A stretch of 64,000 nt of DNA. It comes from Pogonophryne albipinna (taxonomy: Eukaryota > Chordata > Actinopteri > Perciformes > Artedidraconidae). The position numbers and the translations under genes were made by a program. The stretch lies in the NCBI GenBank assembly GCA_028583405.1, contig CM053243.1:32353632-32417631 (forward strand). Direction: 5' to 3'. Shown in pieces: positions 11,768 to 25,000 of the stretch. The notes under the pieces are model-generated. The model was not told the DNA's origin. It ran no database searches and worked only from the letters and a program-made list of their open reading frames with translations. Positions within the stretch are counted from its first letter, which is position 1; the number at the start of each line of letters is the position of its first letter.

Positions 11768-12244
11768 ATGTGTGTGATGCCTCATTCAGGACATTCAGTG
11801 TCCTTTTTTTAACAGAAGACCGTTGCTAGACGCTGCAGCTAGACTGCAGAAGCATTATTTTTTTGTTTTTGAGGATGGAACAACTTCACACACAGATATA
11901 GGGAGGCTAGACCTATACAATTCATTTATTTTGGTTTATAAATTAATGTCAAGACATTTATGTTATTGATTTCTGAAGCACTTTCTAAATAATAAAAAGA
12001 GAGTTCATATGTATTTACTGCATGTATGCATTGATGAAAAATAAGCCATGTGCAGTAATATAGAAAATTGAGGATGCAACGCATTGGTATGAATCGTGAT
12101 GCATCGTGATGCATCGGGATATCGAATTGAATCGAATCGTTGACAGGATAATCGTAATCGAATCGTGAGACCAGTGAAGATGCACAGCCCTATCACATAC
12201 TAGCTCTGTATTCATTGAACACACCATGCAGCACTAGTCTGAAC

Positions 12245-13370
12245 TAGGGCTGTGCATCTTCACTGGTCTCACCATTCGATTCGATTACGATTATCCTGTC
12301 ACCGATTCGATATCACGATTCATACCAATGCGTTGCATCCTCAATTTTCTATATTACTGCACATGGCTTCTTTTTCATCAATGAATACATGCAGTAAATA
12401 CATATGAACTCTTTTTATTATTTAGTAAATGCTTCAGAAATCCATACTATAAATGTCTTGACATTAATTTATAAACCAAAATAAATCAATTGCATAGCTC
12501 GAGCATCCCTATACAGTATCTGTGTGTGAAATTGTTCCATCCTCAAAAACAAAAAACTAATGCTTCTGCAGTCTAGCTGCAGCTTATAGCAACGGTCTGC
12601 TGTTAAAAAAAGACACTGAATGTGGCATCACACACATGACTTGAGTCTGAACACAGCAGACAACAGGAGTATTGACAATAGCATATACAAACTAAAATAG
12701 TGCATGTGGGTGCACACTTACATTCTCTGTCTCACTGTTACATAAATCCCATGAATGTATGAGACTAAGTTAGCTTCATCATCTCTCAATCAGTGATTAA
12801 GTGAATAATAAAGTTTCTATCGGGTCACTATCAGCCTGTCACTCATTATTTTCAGGGCGGGGTTTGGAGGAACAGAGGAGACGGTGATCGCGGAAGCTTT
12901 TTCCTCCTGCCTTCACAAGCTTTACACACGTAGCCTATCGTCTGAAAATAGCAAGAGGACATTCATACTATGCTATCCAAGACTTAACTAAATCCACCAA
13001 AAACCTGACATGATTGTAACGCAAGTATTTTTTAAAAACATAAATCCCTGTGTGTCTGAGCCGCAGCGACACGGAGTGATTCAGAGCGGGTCCTTCTGCT
13101 GTTGGTTCTGGACTGGTGTTCTTGTGTTGGTGGATAAAGCAGACTGCTCCGTGTTTGGTGTCGATGTGCCGTTGTCACGTCTGTTCCCTGATCTCTGCGT
13201 CACCGACCGATTTGATATTAAAGTGACAGAAAAAAAAACGTTGTTGTAAAGCCGCGGCCGTAAAATCAGGAAGCAACGTTACTACGCTATAATCGATTAT
13301 GTTCCGTCACTGCATCGATACCGAATCATCCACGTCCGCATCGTAGAAACGATTAATTTCAACACCCCTA
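12245..13370 (-). mobile_element. hAT-type non-autonomous element, right copy (inverted, uninterrupted)
   Basis: Seen: perfect 8-bp flanking duplication GTCTGAAC (12237-12244 and 13371-13378). The ends are TAGGGCTGTGCATC and CAACACCCCTA. Read on the minus strand it follows the left copy from its TAGGGGTGTTGAA end to its other end, with scattered substitutions and small indels. It lacks the 1.9-kb insertion and so preserves the empty target site (on the minus strand, CAAGTCATGTGTGTGATGC). Its own duplication differs from that of the left copy, so the pair arose by two transpositions and not by a local inverted duplication. The two copies are 52 bases apart, duplications included. It has no intact coding capacity. 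Confidence 0.9.
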
Positions 13371-13615
13371 GTCTGAACATGTCTAGGCTTTTAGAGCTGA
13401 CCAGTGTTGTATCCTAGCAGTTTTAAAAAGAATGTAAAGGAATAGTTTCTCTCTGCACCGAAAAGTTTTCTTGAGTTTGATTTAAAGAGCATCGTACTCG
13501 AAAACAGCAGATAATGGCATCTACTGCCACTGCGAGAGTTTTAGTAGGCTTCCTCCGACAACCAGAAAAGGTTAGCCCAATTTCAAATCCTGACATTAAG
13601 TGATGGTTATAACCT

Positions 13616-14172
13616 TTAAGACCCTGACACACCTACCCGATTTTGGGAGTCAGAGGCAGTCGGGCATTCGCGGCGCCCTACTCAGGTTGGTGTGTCCCGC
13701 ACCGTCGTTGCTTTACGGCACATTTTCACACCCCCCACGGCCGATTCAACATGTTGAATCTCAGTGCATGAGAAGCGAAGCGGAAGTGAGGGAGCAAAAC
13801 AAACGATTAAGAAGGCACACACAGACGGTTAATCTTTTTCATTTTCATCTCACCTGGATGCAAGAGTTTCTTTTTTATGTTTACATAAAAAAGAGAGTGA
13901 AAATGGAACCCAGACGCTATTTGTTGTTTGTTTATATCACGCAGCCTGTTCTTCTTCTCTCTGTGTATAGTCTGTCTTCCGGTTGTTGCCTCTTTTGAAT
14001 GACGAATACACACTACCCCTGCCTGCTGGTAAGGACAGTTATTGCCACTCGTCAACAGAAGTCTTTGCGGTGTGTTCGTAGACGGGCGGCGCAGGCGACG
14101 TAGCAGACGTAAAAGTTGGGACGCCTTCGGTACGCGTTCTTTGGTCTCAGGTTGGTGTGTAGCGGCCCTTAG
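13616..14172. mobile_element. Probable TTAA-type MITE
   Basis: Seen: the left end reads TTAAGACCCTGACACACCTACC. The right end, read inverted, is CTAAGGGCCGCTACACACCAACC. The shared ACACACC-ACC core makes an imperfect inverted repeat, and TTAA/TTAG at the borders would fit a TTAA target duplication with one change. The interior is GC- and CpG-richer than its surroundings, which supports a foreign segment of about 557 bp. It has no coding capacity. The exact ends are uncertain. Confidence 0.5.
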
Positions 14173-16099
14173 TCTTACTGCTCTGTAGGTACCCATTTAG
14201 CCCAAAAACCATGCAGTTTTTTGCTATTTTGCTTTCCTATTATTTGTCCATGAGGCAGTGTTTTTGACGTTCCCACATACTGTACCCACTTGCCACCTCT
14301 AAACCAGCTCTCACAGTATGCTTGTCTGTGTTGCTGTCGTCTCAGTGGGCCAGTCCTTCAGCGTGGGCCCGTGGGGAGGCTGATAAGAGGGGGAATTCAA
14401 GTCTCAATCAGTGCTGGTTAATTATCACAGCCATGGGAGGTGAGGCTTCCCCCCTCTAGCCAATCCCTCCTGATCTCTGTATCTCCCTCACACACACTCA
14501 TCAGTTGGAAACTCTGAATTTCAGACTACAAGTGCTATTTACCCTGGTGTGTAGTTATGTTCTGCCATACTTGCTAGTGTTAGTCTTCTCCCATGAAAAG
14601 TATAATCCTTTGACACATTTCTGTGTTCAAAGGGCTATTTGATAACACTTTTATTAATACATTAGGTATAATGGTAGTTTGCTAGGTAGTACTAATATTT
14701 TTCCCATCTAGCAAGTATCATGTATGCAAGGATAATACTTTAGCCATTTAAGTTGTAATGTTGAGTATTTACAGTAGCCAGGCTCAGCTTAATAATGATG
14801 TGCAGTAGAATCAAATTGAATGAGTAGTTAGTTTTTGTAAAGTCACGAGTCCATAATTAAGAAAACATTTAGATTGCATGTACTTTATATCCTGCTCACA
14901 TGTACTGCCATGGCAGAGGAAAACAAATCTGCATATTTCAGAAACATGGGTTCCAAATGTAGTTTGTGTTAACAGTGATGAAAATGTAATGCCACGCTAA
15001 TGACTGCACAGCATGAATCATTCATCATCGGAAGGCTAATTTCCCTGCTTTTCAGGCAAGCCATTGTTTCGCTCACTATTCAAAATGCTTTTCAAACGAC
15101 ATAAAAGAGGAATTTTAATTTGTTAAGTTTAAGTGACTAAGCTTTAGTCAGGAAAATGTCACAAGACAAACTGTTCCTCACTGTGAATTTTGGCCATGGC
15201 TTTTGTACCCTTTTTAAAATAGTAAAATTTTTTTTTGGATATCTTATCTTTTTATCTTCATCAAATTGACTGATTTATTTGGGCTAGTTTTTAAACTTAA
15301 GATCTGCAGCAAGAGCTCTGTGTCCGAGGTGGTCTTGTTGAGCCTCTCACTTCAAAACAGGAAATGGAGTTCAGTTTGGGTGGGTTGTTATGAGGAAGAA
15401 GGGATTCGGTACTCAGCATTTACTCTTATACCATTTCATGACTCAATCACTAAATGGTGAGAGTGCCATGCCCTAATGGTCAGAATGAGAACACATTGAA
15501 CATTGCATACATTGGACATGGTTGTTTGAATTTTTATATTTTGCCGGCCTATTGTGCTCAAAGCATTTGCTAATCCTATTAACCAGCCAATCATTTGAGT
15601 AGGATCTGTTTCTTCATCTGATTAAAGAGAGACTGACATTTATATTAGAATGACATTTTCTGGCAATAACCATTGAAACCAAAGCTGATAGCATTAAATG
15701 ACTCAGTCCAGCATGTGACCCTGTTATGTTTTCTCCGGGCCTCCAGAGTTTGACAATGGCAACGGGCAGACAGTATGACAGAGAACTGCAAGCTGAAAAA
15801 ATTGGATCCTTTCCCTTTTTTAATCTGCCAGTTGAATCAGTGCCAGCACAGGACAACCAGTGTGCGCTAGGCGCTCCAATCATTTTTTCCAACCCTTTAT
15901 TGCTTGGCCCCAACCATTCATTTCATCGACTGCTGTGGGGGATGCTGAGAATACCAGAATCTGTGGGTTGTGGTATCCATGATCATAGCTACCCCATCAT
16001 GCATGTCAGACATTGTTCCTGGCATCAACTTTAAAAGAAATACGTGACTAGTCACACTAACTCTGACAAAACTGTTACAAATCTGAGGAATAGTGCAAA

Positions 16100-16590
16100 A
16101 CCAATCATTCTTCTGTCATCCAACGGCTCCGTGTGTACGTCCTATACGATCATTTCCTGATAACCATTAAGCCATAGCCCCGCCTCTCCCCACCTCTGCT
16201 GTTCACTGCTGTAGCATGGTCAGTAGCTACTGTCAGTAGCTACAGCTACTGCTACTGACCATGCTACAGATGTTAGTGCAACATCTACTGCTCCTCTACC
16301 ACAACCATCAGCAACAAGTGGACATGGAGAACTACATGTTGTTGCTAAATCCACCGCGGAGAATAAACAGAAGGGCAACCATGGCAACCATGCTCGGTGG
16401 TCTTTTTCGCTGCTTTTGGTGTATTTTGTGGCGGAAGTACAGCGCCACTTACAGGCCCGGCATATGTACTACAGCGTCTCCAGCGGGTCGAGCGGTCTCG
16501 TGTGAAGGTACGCGTTTATTGAGCCGTATCCGTGTGAACGGAAGACTTTTTTGATATCGAACTCGGTTTGTTTGCGTTCCCGTGTAAAAG
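16100..16590. repeat. Repeat fragment with a near-perfect hairpin, probably a degenerate DNA transposon
   Basis: The segment is CpG-richer than its flanks. It contains a hairpin at about 16211-16267 in which GTAGCATGGTCAGTAGC pairs with a downstream complement ending GACCATGCTAC. The right end reads GTGTAAAAGGGGCCTTA, which resembles the tips of fish DNA transposons. No matching left tip is found, so this may be truncated or more diverged than I can follow. The 97-codon plus frame here shows no domain. Confidence 0.4.
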
Positions 16591-19459
16591 GGGCCTTATA
16601 TTTCTCAAGACTCATTTAAAGACATTAATGTATTTGTAGTATTGAAGACACTAATCTATCTCGATGAATTGGCACCTTTTTCCTTTCTTCTCTTAACCTG
16701 GTAATGACATCTTCATTTCTTTCTATTCTATACTCAAATCTTGACTTCAAGTAAAGTGCCCAAGTGTCAGTTTTAACAAATGAAAAGCAGTATGCTAGCC
16801 GCGTTGACATGCCACTCAACCTCAAGGATACCACTGTTTAATCACCTTTTCTCATTTTTCCACAAATAGATGCATACCTCAAATAAAGAAAGTTAGCTGC
16901 AGTTCTATTAAAGACACATAGTCCCTGCACACTTGCTCTCAAGATCATTCTTATTTCCCTGAGGTGTTTCTTGGTGACAGATGGGCTTTGGATGGGGGTT
17001 TGGTGAGATGGGAAGATGAAGGATTCTGCAGGGACAGAATCAAGGTATAAAGATGAAGGAGAGGAAAAAGTATGCAAACGTTTCCATTAGTGTCATTAAA
17101 GCGACCCTGACGCCGAGGTTGGAAGGACAAACAGTGCGGATGGAAAATAACTGAGAAGCAGCAGCTCAGTGAATGAATTGCTCTGGTTTATTGCAAAGTA
17201 TCACCCCCCGCCCTTTTGTCTTTACCTGCGTTGAAGGTTTCCATTTATCTTCGATGTGTTATTAATGATTTTATACTCGGTTGGTTGTCTCCCTTATAAA
17301 GTTTTTAAAAGATCAGAAATCCAGTGACACATCATACAGAGGAAATACAGTGTGTATTTCTAACTGATAATAAGAATATATTTAATACAATGTAGCCTTT
17401 TAAAGTCTATTGCCATTTTCCAATGGTTGCAAAATGCCGTTCAAGTGTGTTTTACTTGTCCCTAAGTCTAAGCCACATAAGGGGCTCGGTTGTTGAAAAT
17501 GTGACTGGTCTTGAGAGTGGTCTGCTCTGTCTCACAAGCGGCTCAATAAGGAGGGTAGTCAATATGGCTGCTCTCAGGCGGTGGGTCAATGAGGGAGGAG
17601 GCTTCCTGCTGAGCCAAGGTTAGAAAAGGAGAGAACAGGGGGTCTTTGTGTGGAGAACACTCCTTGTTACTGCCTTTTCTAGGATATTACTAGTGACTGA
17701 CTGTGTATATTTGTGCAAGAGTTTGAACTGGATATAGGGAGGTTCAGAAACAAATACACGTATCCATGTTGTTAGCCATTTTTTTTCAAGTTTACTTGTG
17801 ACAGAATGGTTGTAAGCCAACAAGCAACACTACCTTACTCACGTTCTGTGAAAACATTACCTCGCAAGACTGCTTGTAACATCTAAAAAAAAATGTTGGC
17901 TCAGGATAGGAAATACAGAACACTGCGTCTCCATTCTGTCTCACTCATTTTGAGAGCAGAGGAGAAACTGTGCGAGGCAGAGCAAGGCAGCATATCATGG
18001 CACCACCTTAAGCTGGGCTCCGAAACCTTTTATGACTGCTGAGCAAAGTGGATTTGGGACAGAGGTAACGGCCCGTACTTATCAAGCAGACAATCTCATT
18101 TTCTAGCCCCTTGCTCGCCTCTACCTCGTTCTCACTGCTTGCCCGGTGTGGTGCTTTCTATTTCTCAAAGACAAACGGGGTCTCCCACACTGCTGGGTCT
18201 GAATACATTAGACGCCACACTGTAATGTGGTTTCTGACACCCCCTTTCTTTCTTTAACTCTGCAGCTGTGCTGTTAAAAGCCTGCAGTGTTTTAATTATC
18301 TTATATCCCTGCATAAAGATGTGTGCGTTCTCCATTGCAACCGCCTAAAACACCTTCGATGAATATGTTAAGTTGTACTTTGTGTAACCTGCAGTCATCT
18401 ACACCTGTGCATAAGTTGATGACTCTATTATGAGACCAAAACGTTTCTGTAGAAGAGACAACAATTCCCTGTTTTACAAATCACTTCTACTTCTTTTCAT
18501 TACATTGTTTCAGCAAGATTTGGTTAGATATGTTCCCTTGCACTTTAATGAGAACATACACTCCCAGATTTTCTTTTACTGAATACTTCGAAATACATCA
18601 AGAGAACGTAGCTTGTTCTGAAGCGTTTTTTTCTATTCACTCACAACCTTGTTAGTTGCCAAAAATAAACTTTTCCTTGGCTTTGATCTTAAAGTTGAAG
18701 CTTGCCAAAGTCTGAGTTGGTGACATATTTGACTATTGTAGTGAGTTTGTTTTCAATCAAACGCTGCTGATGGATATCCTTGCTTCTCACTGATATGTTG
18801 GCCTTATCCGGCTCATTTAGCTTGTCTGCTTGTCTTCCTCACACTCATACTGAAATGACAGTTTGGGCTTGTTAACCTTTTAATTTAACCACTGACATGG
18901 GTTTCCAGCTTCTTCCTTGAGTGCAATCGCTGATGGTTGAAGTTCAGAGGCCTGAGTTGATATTTGTGCAAGGCTGTTATTCTTAATCAACCAAATAAAC
19001 AGGGGGATTTTGAATCTTTACATACAGTATATCAAGCCTAATTTTCTAACAATAATTTGAGATAGTTTTAAAGAAAAACATCAAGAGAGAAAAAAATGAA
19101 ATTAAAACATTTTGCTGATCCTTGCACCTTGAAACCGGGATAGCTTTAATGGATGGATATATTTTGGGAGGCTTTACTTGATAATTCCTCTACATGCTAC
19201 AAAATGCTGGATCAAAATGAAATATTTTTGGCACCGGATTTCCTTTTTCATCAAAATAGTTGTTTAGTGTCAGGCATGTTCCTATGTTATTGGAATTTGG
19301 ACTTTGACCATTACCAGGGGTATCGTGGTTTCAACTCTTGTCAGTTGGCATGTGTGTTTAACTGGTACTCTGGTATTAAAGGTCAATCCAGGATCTAGTA
19401 TGTAAAAAGAGTTGTTTGTGTAATTGAGCACAAACAAGCCCCTAAATAGCCATCAGCCC

Positions 19460-19590
<131 letters not shown>

Positions 19591-21754
19591 TGGTCCCATC
19601 TTCCTGTCTCTTCACTGCCCTGCTCTGCTGACAGTGGATGTTGTGTCTGCATCTGAAAACAGATGGTTCGCCATTTTGTTTGACAGTATCGCTAAGCTAA
19701 GCCCTTCCCTACTGCTCCTATGACGGGGATAAAAAGCTGCTGAAGGCGGCTGTTTTGGCTCTGATAGGATGCCGCAGGACCCTCATGCCCCTTCAGTTCT
19801 CTCCTCTGATAGAGAGTGGCTGATGATGGTCTTTTGACTGGAAAGGAGCCAGACTGGAGCCTGGAAGCTCTGCCCAACCCACACACCCACTGTTCCAGCA
19901 GCGTAAAGCAGAGATGATTAAGCTTGGTGCCTCTGGTCTGTAGGAGTGACAAATCTCCCCACTGCTACCCCACTTTGGTCTCTCTGCATCGGTCATGTAC
20001 ACTACCAGTGTAATGCATTTATCTGGTGGTCACATTCTGACCAATATGTAAACTAGGCCGTGCTGAATTGATCAATTTCCTGAAATCAGCAAAAGAAAAA
20101 TACTCTTGCTGCTAATAGTGACACTTGCAAATGTGTTATTCTGGTTCAAACGAGGCATATCTTTTTTTCAACTGTTTTTTTTTATTCACATCCACTTCTG
20201 CCTAAAGGGATTTTTAAAATATTGTATGATTGAGCACTTGTAGCGTCTTTGGATTTGCAGATCTAATAATGTTTGGTTTGTTGAAATGTTGCTTTACATG
20301 CTCTTAGCCCGAAGCTACATTACTTGCAGTAAAGTCTGCAATTTTTTTCTCAGATGAATGGACCTTTCTAATCAGTGTTACAAAGGTCTGATACTGTCCA
20401 TTAAGAAGGACAATCTTTTCCCTTCCTCTATTCTAGTCTTCTCCATCTTAGAGTTACTGTAAAGACTATTGCATATCATAGTTGGAATGCTATGTTGTCT
20501 TGGCTCTATTCCCTAATGTGAAAGTGGAAAATACCTATTAAATTCAGTGATTTTCTGTAGAGTTTTGCTGTAATTGTTTGTGCTTTCAAGAGAACTAAGA
20601 ACACTAAAGACAAGCAGCTGTATTGCCACTGTAATGGACCACGTATTAAATTGCTTCTCTCTTCGGATCTCACACTAGGGACTTAGTGGCGCAAGGTAGA
20701 GAAATTACCTCCTAGTAGTAAAATAGCTGAACCATTGACATAGCATCTCTCTTTTCTGTCTTCCTATCTTTCTGGTCTAGCTATCCCCTGGAGACGTGCC
20801 ATTTCCTTGGAAGAGAGCAGGCATATTTTAAACTGCATTTAACATTCAGCCACTCATTTCACAACATTCGCTGCATTATTAAAATACCTTCAAACACTCT
20901 TAATTATTTTTCTAGCCCTTCTCCATCCCTGCAGAACTGATAATTGGTGTTATTTATCTAAACAATACCACTGTGTGACTTTTAGGTTGGGAGCGCTTGA
21001 ATAATGGATGAGGACAAATGCAAAGCAATTGCACTTACTTACTGACTTTGGCACTATCCATGTCAGTGCGATGTTACCATTTATGCTCCAGGAAGGAAAT
21101 GGCAACCGCATTCCAAAGTGTTTACTCCTTCGCTGCACTGTCTACTGATAATAAAGCAAGACGTGATATTAACTTGCCAGGGAGGCTAGACTGGGTTAAA
21201 TGTGTCAGTTCCTCTCGTCCAATTCCAGCGGGGTTTGTGGTTTCATAATGATAAGCCTCTTGGAGCTTCTTGGATCGAATGAAGCACAGTGGGTGAAAAG
21301 ATAGAATGAGCAAAAATATGTTTTGCTCTAAAACATTTCTTTGAGTGTGTGGGCCACTTGGAGTCCTGTGGTACCCTTTCACTTTATCCACTGGCACATT
21401 TTGTGTGGGTGGGTTTTAAATTGTTCAAAGTCAATGGTGTCCGAGAAGTTGTGGTTTTGCTCTGACCTGCTGTGTACTTGAACTAAAAAAGTAGCTTCAG
21501 TAGTAGTCCAATGTTTTTCAAAGTGATTGTCACTATTTTACGGCTTCTTCTTAAATCTTCCACTGCATAATACATGTATATATTACAGCATTTACACAGA
21601 CATGGTTCAGTTTTATGTAGTAGTACAACACCTCATGCTGAAGCTTTTAGGTTGCAGTATTGAAATAAAATCAAGCAGTCTTGTTCTAAAACATAACCTA
21701 GTGTCAGTGAAGAGCACCCAGCTCATAACTCTCTTTTCCCCTGTGTCCCTCCAG

Positions 21755-22078
21755 TTTCAGCAGCGCAGCCCTTCAGCCCCTTCTGGTTCACGGTGGAGCC
21801 CCAGGACACTCTGGCCATCCGGGGAAACTCGGCACTGCTCAACTGCTCGGCCCACAGCGACGCAGCCACGCCGGCACGCATAGAGTGGAAGAAAGACGGA
21901 ACCTTCATGAGCCTGATTTCAGACGAGAGAAGAAACATACTTCCCGATGGCTCGCTGCTCTTCACCCACGTCACCCATAATAAGCACAATAAGCCTGACG
22001 AGGGCACCTATCAGTGTGTTGCCACCATCGACAACCTCGGGTCCATTTCCAGCCAGACGGCCCGTCTCTCAGTAGCAG
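21755..22078 (+). CDS. neo1: Neogenin exon encoding Ig domain 1 (internal exon, phase 1-1)
   Basis: Neogenin is a single-pass receptor for netrins and RGM proteins that guides axons and controls adhesion. This exon encodes its outermost Ig domain, which lies outside the cell. Seen: a pyrimidine-rich acceptor ending CCCTCCAG before 21755 and donor CAG|GTAAGG after 22078. The 324-base exon is open throughout. The domain starts near [15 protein letters not shown] and has the first Ig cysteine in LLNCSAHSD, the core tryptophan in RIEWKKDGT and the second cysteine in [10 protein letters not shown]. An N-glycosylation sequon is present at NCS. From memory of the family, HNKPDEG.YQCVAT fits neogenin better than its sister DCC. 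The exon ends in phase 1, and its last G joins the next exon to give the link VAGMPRF. The start is slightly uncertain because further in-frame AG acceptors lie 6 and 9 bases downstream. A reading frame starting at 21793 runs through the donor and is only the intron read-through. Paralogue a or b cannot be decided. Confidence 0.93.
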
Positions 22079-25000
22079 GTAAGGGCTGCCAGATTGACCC
22101 GGTGTTACAAATGTATTGTGTACAACTTGAACACACTGAACACACTGTTAAACTTAAGCTTCAGTTGTTAATTGTTTTTACAAATCCTATATTTGTCATC
22201 AATTGGGAATGTTTCTCGATGGTCTCATTTCCCTAGCTGGGCCATTTTCCCCCTCCCAATTGTGTTATCATGAGCAAAGAATATGTGTTTGTATTTTATA
22301 GCTCAGATCATGTAAAGAATGCATTGTTTACACAGCTTGGAACAAATGTTCCCAATTTTTCCGACCCCACATGAACACAGCACCATCGCTGAAATGAGCA
22401 TGCAAAAATGCCTTATTTCACAAAATGAACAAAACTGTTGTAATCATCAGTCTTGTGAGGATCCACTCTTACATTTTAATTGGTTGTTCCTTGGCCTATG
22501 CGTCACAATTCAACCAAGTTATATGAACATCAGTTTTTTTCTAATCCTGCTGAAGGACAAACGGACACAAAACGAGCCGAAAACTTAACCTCCACGGCTG
22601 ATGTGATAACAATGTGAGACATTTTGTGATATAAAGATTTATTTCTCCAAGCATTCCTTGGACATGTTTTCTACTACACGTTATGTTAAAAAATATACAC
22701 CCACACAACATCTGTAGGTGTGAAAAGGATTTTCTTTGTATTGACAATTGTTTTTTGTCCTTGAATTCCTCAGCCATTTGTACTTTCTCTACCATAAAAT
22801 CCTTCACCTTGCTGGAGCATGAATGCATTGCTCTACTGGATAAATGCTTGTAAAAGGGTTGTTTTTCCCCCCCATTACTAGTCCTACAATGTGACCTTGT
22901 TCAGTTTGGGAACAGCAAGTGACGTGGGATTATTAGGTGTTTTGTGCCTGTAATTCAATTTGCAGCTGGAGGAGCCACAGAATGCACTTACTGTGTGCTT
23001 TCTGCTCAGCAGTGCTCTGCCAGATTTTAAGTAGCTAAAGAGAGGCCTCTTGTTGACAATGGGATAGTACAGTGTAAGGCTCTCGGATACTGAGTGCCTG
23101 TGTGAAGACAATGTCTGACTGTGATTCTGTTTCTTCTCATAGGTTAAGAAGTTAATGAGGCAGTTTATTACCATTTGAGTGATTGATAAGATATTTTCCG
23201 TCATTTGTTTAGCAGCATGTGCTACGTGATCTCTTAAAACCGACTTTCCTTGACAAAAGGTAGGCTATTCACTGTCTACGCACACAAAAGAAAAAAACGT
23301 TTGTGTGTTCGTAATATCAGTGTGCGTCTCCAAGTCTTTTCAGCTGAACTGAACACAATCTATCCCGGCGCTTCATTAATATCACTGCTGCATCGATGTA
23401 TGATGCTGAGGGAACGTTTTTCGATTGTGTGCCAAGACGAGTTCTGCTATAAGACTGCTCACAGCCACCTGGATCTGGTTGGGTCAACCACGATAGGATT
23501 TTTAGATTCAATCAATTTCTGCTTGAATAGGAGAGCAAGTGAAATGTGTCGGCTATTACACACACAAACGCACTTTTCACATGGAAATTCATTAACATTA
23601 TGGCTTTGTGCACATTCATACGCGCACAAGTGTTGAACACAATAAAGCTATTGCATTTATGGCTCTACTTACACACACATGTACAACAGCTGATGTATCT
23701 TCAGCTGGCTGGCAGGTGGCCAATAAAAAGGTTAATTGCGGTGTTGAGAGAGAAGGCCGTTAAGCCGCCGTCAGACCCGGGAACGATGGTGCAGGCGGGG
23801 GCGGAGTGGGCGTGACCTCTCAGATGTAATGACGGAATGAGTCTCGGGTGGCTGGCGTGGCAGGGAGCATATCTGACAAATGCCGGGGTAATATCTGAGA
23901 TTGATAGCTAGGAGACGTGTGGCTCAGTCTTCTGGAGGAGCACTTCCACACATCGCCACAGCGCTCAGCCCCGCAGCCCCACCTCTCCACTGCTCTCCGC
24001 ATGTTCCTTATTTGACGGTGTTAAAATATGCACACATTGTGTTTGTGGGGGATGTGAGAGTCATTGACTAGGATAGTAGGATACATGTTAACACAAACTC
24101 CTAGTAGGTGTAAGAAAGATCAAGATGTAAGAAATGTGCCACATAACTACATCACGTATAAACCAGCCTGAGGACACTACATTATAACATCATGTAAACA
24201 GCTTTATCTTCCTTTCTCGGTGGTGATTACCGTATGCATTAATTAAAATAGGGTATTGTGGTTGTTAGGACATGTTTTATTCTCTAAATTGCCCAGCTTT
24301 GAAGACTCTCTCTGCCTTGTGTTTGCTCTGGCTTTGTCATCCTGTCTGCCTCTGTGTGTTTGATCCTGTGTGTGCACAGTCAGATACTGTGGAAACACAA
24401 GCAGACCCAGAACACATGCAGAGCACGCAGCACACACAGTGACATTTGTGTGACTATTAAAGAGGGTTTCATCGCACCAATTCTTCTTCCTCTTCTTCTT
24501 CTTCTAAGAAAGAGGAGTGTGGCCTAGTGGAGCCCAATCTTATGTATTCAGTTTTAGTATCTGTAAGAGGAAAAAAGGGGGGGGGGGAGGGAGAACAATT
24601 ATAGCAAGAGAAATGAGAAATCCCATCTTTACTGTCTGCTGTTCCCCAACAGAGCTGTCCCTCCTCCCACCCGCATGCTTTGAACCCCGCCCCTTAGGAA
24701 CTACTGGAGGTGAACCGCATCTCACCCCCGCTAAACTGGGAAACCCCCAAATGAGAGAAGGAATTAATTCAGCCCCTTCTCTGTCTCTCACACTCTATCT
24801 TGCAGTCTCTTTGCTTGCCTTTCTGACCTCTAAGTATGTAGATGAAACTATTCGAGTGTATCAGATTTCAGTCTTAATTTTTCTCTGTTTCTGCTCCTGC
24901 CCCCCCCCCCCCCCTCCTTCGTTCTCACCTGTAGGCATCTGTGGTATTTATAGATAACCCAGGCCCCTCACCGCTTTGCTCTCATATCGTGTTTTGCTGA

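Larger units (their letters stand above)
9116..12192 (+). mobile_element. hAT-type non-autonomous element, left copy, carrying a nested insertion
   Basis: Seen: a perfect 8-bp direct repeat TCACATAC flanks the element (9108-9115 and 12193-12200), the duplication size typical of hAT transposons. The ends are TAGGGGTGTTGAA on the left and TGCACAGCCCTA on the right, a short imperfect terminal inverted repeat of the hAT kind. The subterminal regions are rich in ATCG/CGAT repeats. Removing the insertion at 9855-11767 leaves about 1.16 kb that matches, inverted, the copy at 12245-13370. A short open stretch starting ATGGAGCAGTCTGC at 9346 and ending after about 23 codons may be a remnant of a transposase start; this is inference. 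No transposase domain remains. The element inserted in intron 1 of neogenin. Confidence 0.9.

Noticed and set aside
21793..22236. 147-codon frame that begins in the Ig1 exon and runs past 22078
   Set aside because: The part after 22078 is intron: a good donor GTAAGG is present and Ig similarity stops there.
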